DNA of 16,979 nt, from positions 1 through 16,979 of the forward strand of contig JALOLM010000013.1 of NCBI GenBank assembly GCA_025455985.1, in the 5' to 3' direction. Both the position numbers and the translations under genes were made by a program. The notes below the pieces were generated by a model, which did not search any database, was not told the DNA's origin, and saw only the letters and a list, made by a program, of their open reading frames with translations. Positions 14,156 through 16,979 of the stretch are shown piece by piece; positions within the stretch are counted from its first letter, which is position 1, and each line of letters opens with the position of its first letter. The DNA is from Candidatus Nanopelagicales bacterium (GTDB lineage Bacteria > Actinomycetota > Actinomycetes > S36-B12 > UBA10799).

Positions 14156-15087
14156 CACTGGTCCTGCTGACCGGCAGTGACCCGTTCCTGTCCGCGCGAG
14201 CAATCGAGGACACCGTCCGGACCTGGCAGAAGGCCGACCCGGATCTCGGGGTGGAGGAGCTCAGCGCGGCGGCCTCCGATGTGCGGCTTCGCCTGGCTGA
14301 GGCCGGCGGCGAGGATCTGTTCGGAACCCGCAACATCCTGGTGGTGACCGACGTCGACGCGATCGGCGATTCGTTGGACGCACTTCTGGACTCGGCTGCC
14401 AGCAGCCCGGTCATCGCCCATCACCGGGGCGGCCGCGGCGGGCAGGCGGCGCTCAAGGAGTTGAAGAAGCAGGCCCAGACCACGATCGAGTGCGCGCCGT
14501 TGAAGAAGGGCCGGGCGCTGTCGGACTTCGTCACCACCGAGTTCAAACGCCACAAACGGCGGATCACCTCGGACGCCTTGACTCTGTTGATCGAGGCAGT
14601 CGGCACGGATCTGGCAGATCTGAGTTCGGCGGCGCACCAGCTGACTTCCGACTCCCAGAGTGATCCGATCGACGCGGATGTGGTCGGGCAGTACTTCCGC
14701 GGCGTTGCCGAACTGTCCGGCTACCAAGTGGCCGACGCCGTCATGCTGGGCCGCCCGGCCGACGTGCTGCACCGCCTGCGTCAGGCGCAGATCGCATCGG
14801 ACGGGGCGCGGACAGGGCCTGCCATCGTGGCCGCCGTCGCGGGTTCGGTCCGGCAGTTGATCGCCTTGTCGGCATGCCCCCCGGGGATGTCCGAGGCCGA
14901 GATCGCCCGCGAGATCAAGGTTCCGCCGTGGAAGGTTCGGACTCTGCGTTCGCAATTGCGCCGGTGGAAGCCGGCCCAACTGGCCTCGGCGGTGACGCTG
15001 CTGGCTGATCTCGACGCCCGGGTGAAGGGTGGGCTGCGAGAGGGTGAGCAACTCGATGCGGCCCAGAAACTCCATGCGAGAGGGTGA
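14152..15087 (+). CDS. holA: DNA polymerase III delta subunit HolA, C-terminus altered by duplication
   Basis: As read, a 311-residue protein. HolA is the clamp-loader subunit that opens the beta clamp. The N-terminus (VLLTGSDPFLSARAIEDTV) and the C-terminal helical collar region (PPWKVRTLRSQLRRWKPAQLASAVTLLADLDARVKGG) fit actinobacterial delta subunits. The GTG start overlaps the lepA stop as GTGA, so translation is coupled. The last codons are disturbed: a 40-bp tandem duplication shifts the frame after QKLHA and ends it two residues later. With one copy removed the frame continues LERDLIELAVD to a stop at 15152-15154, giving 320 residues. The truncated form loses part of the last helix, and whether it works is unknown. 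Confidence 0.9.
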   Translation: MTLVLLTGSDPFLSARAIEDTVRTWQKADPDLGVEELSAAASDVRLRLAEAGGEDLFGTRNILVVTDVDAIGDSLDALLDSAASSPVIAHHRGGRGGQAALKELKKQAQTTIECAPLKKGRALSDFVTTEFKRHKRRITSDALTLLIEAVGTDLADLSSAAHQLTSDSQSDPIDADVVGQYFRGVAELSGYQVADAVMLGRPADVLHRLRQAQIASDGARTGPAIVAAVAGSVRQLIALSACPPGMSEAEIAREIKVPPWKVRTLRSQLRRWKPAQLASAVTLLADLDARVKGGLREGEQLDAAQKLHARG

Positions 15088-15117
15088 GCAACTCGATGCG
15101 GCCCAGAAACTCCATGC
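15035..15117 (+). repeat. 40-bp tandem duplication inside holA
   Basis: Copy one is 15035-15074 and copy two is 15075-15114, identical at all 40 positions, with 3 more matching bases after the second copy. Because 40 is not a multiple of three, the second copy is read in another frame and hits a TGA at 15085-15087. Perfect identity implies a very recent event or an assembly error. Confidence 0.97.
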
Positions 15118-15131
15118 CTTGGAGCGCGACC

Positions 15132-16979
15132 TCATCGAATTGGCGGTCGACTGACCCCGCGCACCACCACCTGCCGTCCGCCGGTGACCGCGATGTCGCC
15201 GTTCTGCTCGGTCGTGAAGACCTGTGCACCGGCCTGCTGCCAGCCGCTCACCGCCTCGGGCGAGGGGTGGCCGAACGTGTTCCCGGCCCCCACCGAGATC
15301 AAAGCGATCGTCGCTCCGACCGCCCCGGGGAGCGCCGGAAGGAACTGCGCGGAGCCGTGGTGCGGCACCTTCACCACATCAGCGCGTAGGTCCGCCGACG
15401 CCAGCATCTGCGCCTGCGCCTCCGGTTCGATGTCGGCCAGCAGCGCCACCCGGCCGGCCGGCGAGGTCAGCATGAAGCTCACCGACGCGTTGTTCGGCAC
15501 CGACCCCGCGTCGATGATCCGCTTTGGCCACACCACATCGAGGCGGCTGTCCCCCAGCAGGTAGGTCTCCCCTGGCACCGGCACCCGGATCGGAAGGTCG
15601 TGGACCTGCGCCATCGCCGCGGCGAACTGCTCCGCTGGCTCCTGGCACGGACTGGTCCACACCTGTCCGATACGCCGGCCCTGGACAACTCCCCGCACCC
15701 CGTCGACATGGTCGGCGTGGAAGTGGGTCAGCACCAGAAGATCGACCGTGCGCACGCCGAGGCGATCCAGGCAGCCGTCTATGGCAACCGGATCGGGTCC
15801 GGTGTCCACAACCACGACACCACCTGTGGTCCGGATGACCAGGCCATCGCCCTGTCCGACGTCGCAGGCCACGAGCCACCAGTCCTTGGGCGGCCATGGG
15901 TCGGTCGCGCCGATCCCCAACCACGCGCCACCGACGAGGACGGTTGTGAGCAACGCCAGCCTGCCGCGGCCATACCGGAGCAGCAGCCCGCTGATGACTG
16001 CGGCCAGCAGCACCCCGGACAGCCCGGGCAGCCACGACAGGTTCGGCAGAGAATCCCACCGGGCGACCCACAGGATCAGCGCGCACGTCCCCCTGCCCAT
16101 GGCCGCAAACGGCTCCCCTCGACCGTCCAGCCACTCGGCGGCCAGCGAAATCAGGCCCAGCATGGGTGTCACCATCGCCGCTGGTGATACCAGCACATTG
16201 GCCACCACAGTGCGCAGTCCGACGGCCGATCCGACCGCGATCAGGATCGGGAACGTGGCCACCTGGGCTGCCAGTGTGGCAGCCAGGATCCCCCGGTCCA
16301 GTAGTGCGATGAGTCCCGCGGTGGCAGCGATCGACAACGCGAAACCGATGGAGAACGCCAGCCAGGGGTCGATGAGCAGAAGCAGCACCACACTCATCTG
16401 CAGCACGTGCGCCGCGGCCCTGCGTCCCCCGATCAGGCTGGCCAGCAGCGCCAGGCCGGCCATGAAAGCCGCCCGGAGCACGCTGGGCTGGTTGCCCACC
16501 ACCAAGACGAACCCCACGAGCACTGCCAGCATCACCGGCACCCGGACCATCGGCGGCAGCCTCATCCAGCCGAGCAGCCAGTTGACGCTCAACAGCAGCA
16601 CGGCACAGTTGGCCCCCGAGACCGCAGTCAGGTGGTTCAGCCCGGACTCCCGCATGGTTGCCTGAGCACCCTCACCCAGACCTTGATCGAGTCCGAGGGT
16701 CATCCCGGACAGCAGCCAGCCCTCATCGGAGTCCCCTGACAACTCCCGCATGGTCGACCGGATCGCCCCCGCCCTGCCTGTTGCCGGCTGCACGACTGGG
16801 TCGCCGCGCAGTTGCAGCGCCGCCACCGTGCCCCGTCGTGGTGCGCCACTGGCGAACCAGGTACCGGTCACCCGCGTGCCGGGCGCCCAGTCGATCTCGC
16901 CGTTTCCGCGAAGACTCACGCGACCGGTGGCACCGGCCACGATCTTCGCCTCTGCCGACCACCACGGACCCCGACTGCC
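15132..16979 (-). CDS. comEC: ComEC/Rec2-family competence protein, 5' end outside the window
   Basis: At least 615 codons, open through the right edge. The first in-frame GTG inside (16940) is not a real start, because the frame continues upstream with protein-like sequence (GPWWSAEAK). The visible order is the end of the DUF4131/OB region, the competence membrane domain with the signature GLNHLTAVSGANCAVLLL and about eight to nine hydrophobic segments, then a metallo-beta-lactamase domain with DVGQGDG, the zinc motif THFHADHVDG and the later VKVPHHGS. ComEC forms the DNA uptake channel in transformable bacteria; in many actinobacteria its role is not shown. It is convergent with holA. Its last 23 bases overlap the restored holA end. 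Confidence 0.93.
   Translation of the reverse strand, partial: GSRGPWWSAEAKIVAGATGRVSLRGNGEIDWAPGTRVTGTWFASGAPRRGTVAALQLRGDPVVQPATGRAGAIRSTMRELSGDSDEGWLLSGMTLGLDQGLGEGAQATMRESGLNHLTAVSGANCAVLLLSVNWLLGWMRLPPMVRVPVMLAVLVGFVLVVGNQPSVLRAAFMAGLALLASLIGGRRAAAHVLQMSVVLLLLIDPWLAFSIGFALSIAATAGLIALLDRGILAATLAAQVATFPILIAVGSAVGLRTVVANVLVSPAAMVTPMLGLISLAAEWLDGRGEPFAAMGRGTCALILWVARWDSLPNLSWLPGLSGVLLAAVISGLLLRYGRGRLALLTTVLVGGAWLGIGATDPWPPKDWWLVACDVGQGDGLVIRTTGGVVVVDTGPDPVAIDGCLDRLGVRTVDLLVLTHFHADHVDGVRGVVQGRRIGQVWTSPCQEPAEQFAAAMAQVHDLPIRVPVPGETYLLGDSRLDVVWPKRIIDAGSVPNNASVSFMLTSPAGRVALLADIEPEAQAQMLASADLRADVVKVPHHGSAQFLPALPGAVGATIALISVGAGNTFGHPSPEAVSGWQQAGAQVFTTEQNGDIAVTGGRQVVVRGVSRPPIR

Overview
The window is high-GC actinobacterial (Actinomycetota) chromosome. 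The evidence is the gene content, the conserved order hemW / hrcA-dnaJ-rsmE-HIT-phoH-ybeY-corC-cytidine deaminase-like-era, the holA/lepA/rpsT neighbourhood, frequent GTG starts and tight 1-4 base gene overlaps. Mycobacteria and streptomycetes carry closely related clusters. I cannot name the species. Most of the window is housekeeping DNA; I see no CRISPR array, insertion sequence, tRNA or rRNA.

Layout: (1) Positions 1-6405, minus strand, read right to left: a nine-gene heat-shock and ribosome-maturation operon, hrcA, dnaJ, rsmE, HIT hydrolase, phoH, ybeY, corC-like, degenerate cytidine deaminase, era (cut by the window edge). A near-perfect CIRCE operator (6435-6461) overlaps a -10-like box directly upstream of hrcA. 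(2) Positions 6558-8665, plus strand: three small membrane proteins with polyproline N-termini (a two-helix DUF4190-like protein, an RDD-family protein and a Pro/Gly-repeat multi-pass protein) placed between hrcA and hemW. This is the least explained part of the window. (3) Positions 8662-12140, minus strand: rpsT, a long-chain acyl-CoA synthetase and hemW. A strong hairpin lies between the synthetase gene and hemW. (4) Positions 12311-15087, plus strand: lepA and holA, overlapping by GTGA. (5) Positions 15132 to the right edge, minus strand: comEC, missing its N-terminus beyond the window.

The genes largely share ribosome function and protein quality control: RsmE modifies 16S rRNA, YbeY, Era and PhoH act in rRNA maturation or RNA handling, S20 and LepA serve the 30S subunit and elongation, and DnaJ/HrcA belong to the heat-shock circuit. 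The CIRCE operator suggests the whole nine-gene operon can be heat induced.

The most striking sequence anomaly is a 40-bp tandem duplication at the 3' end of holA (15035-15117). It shifts the frame and replaces the last 11 residues of the delta subunit with two. Removing one copy restores a 320-residue protein whose stop lies inside the end of convergent comEC. This is either a real recent mutation or an assembly artefact.
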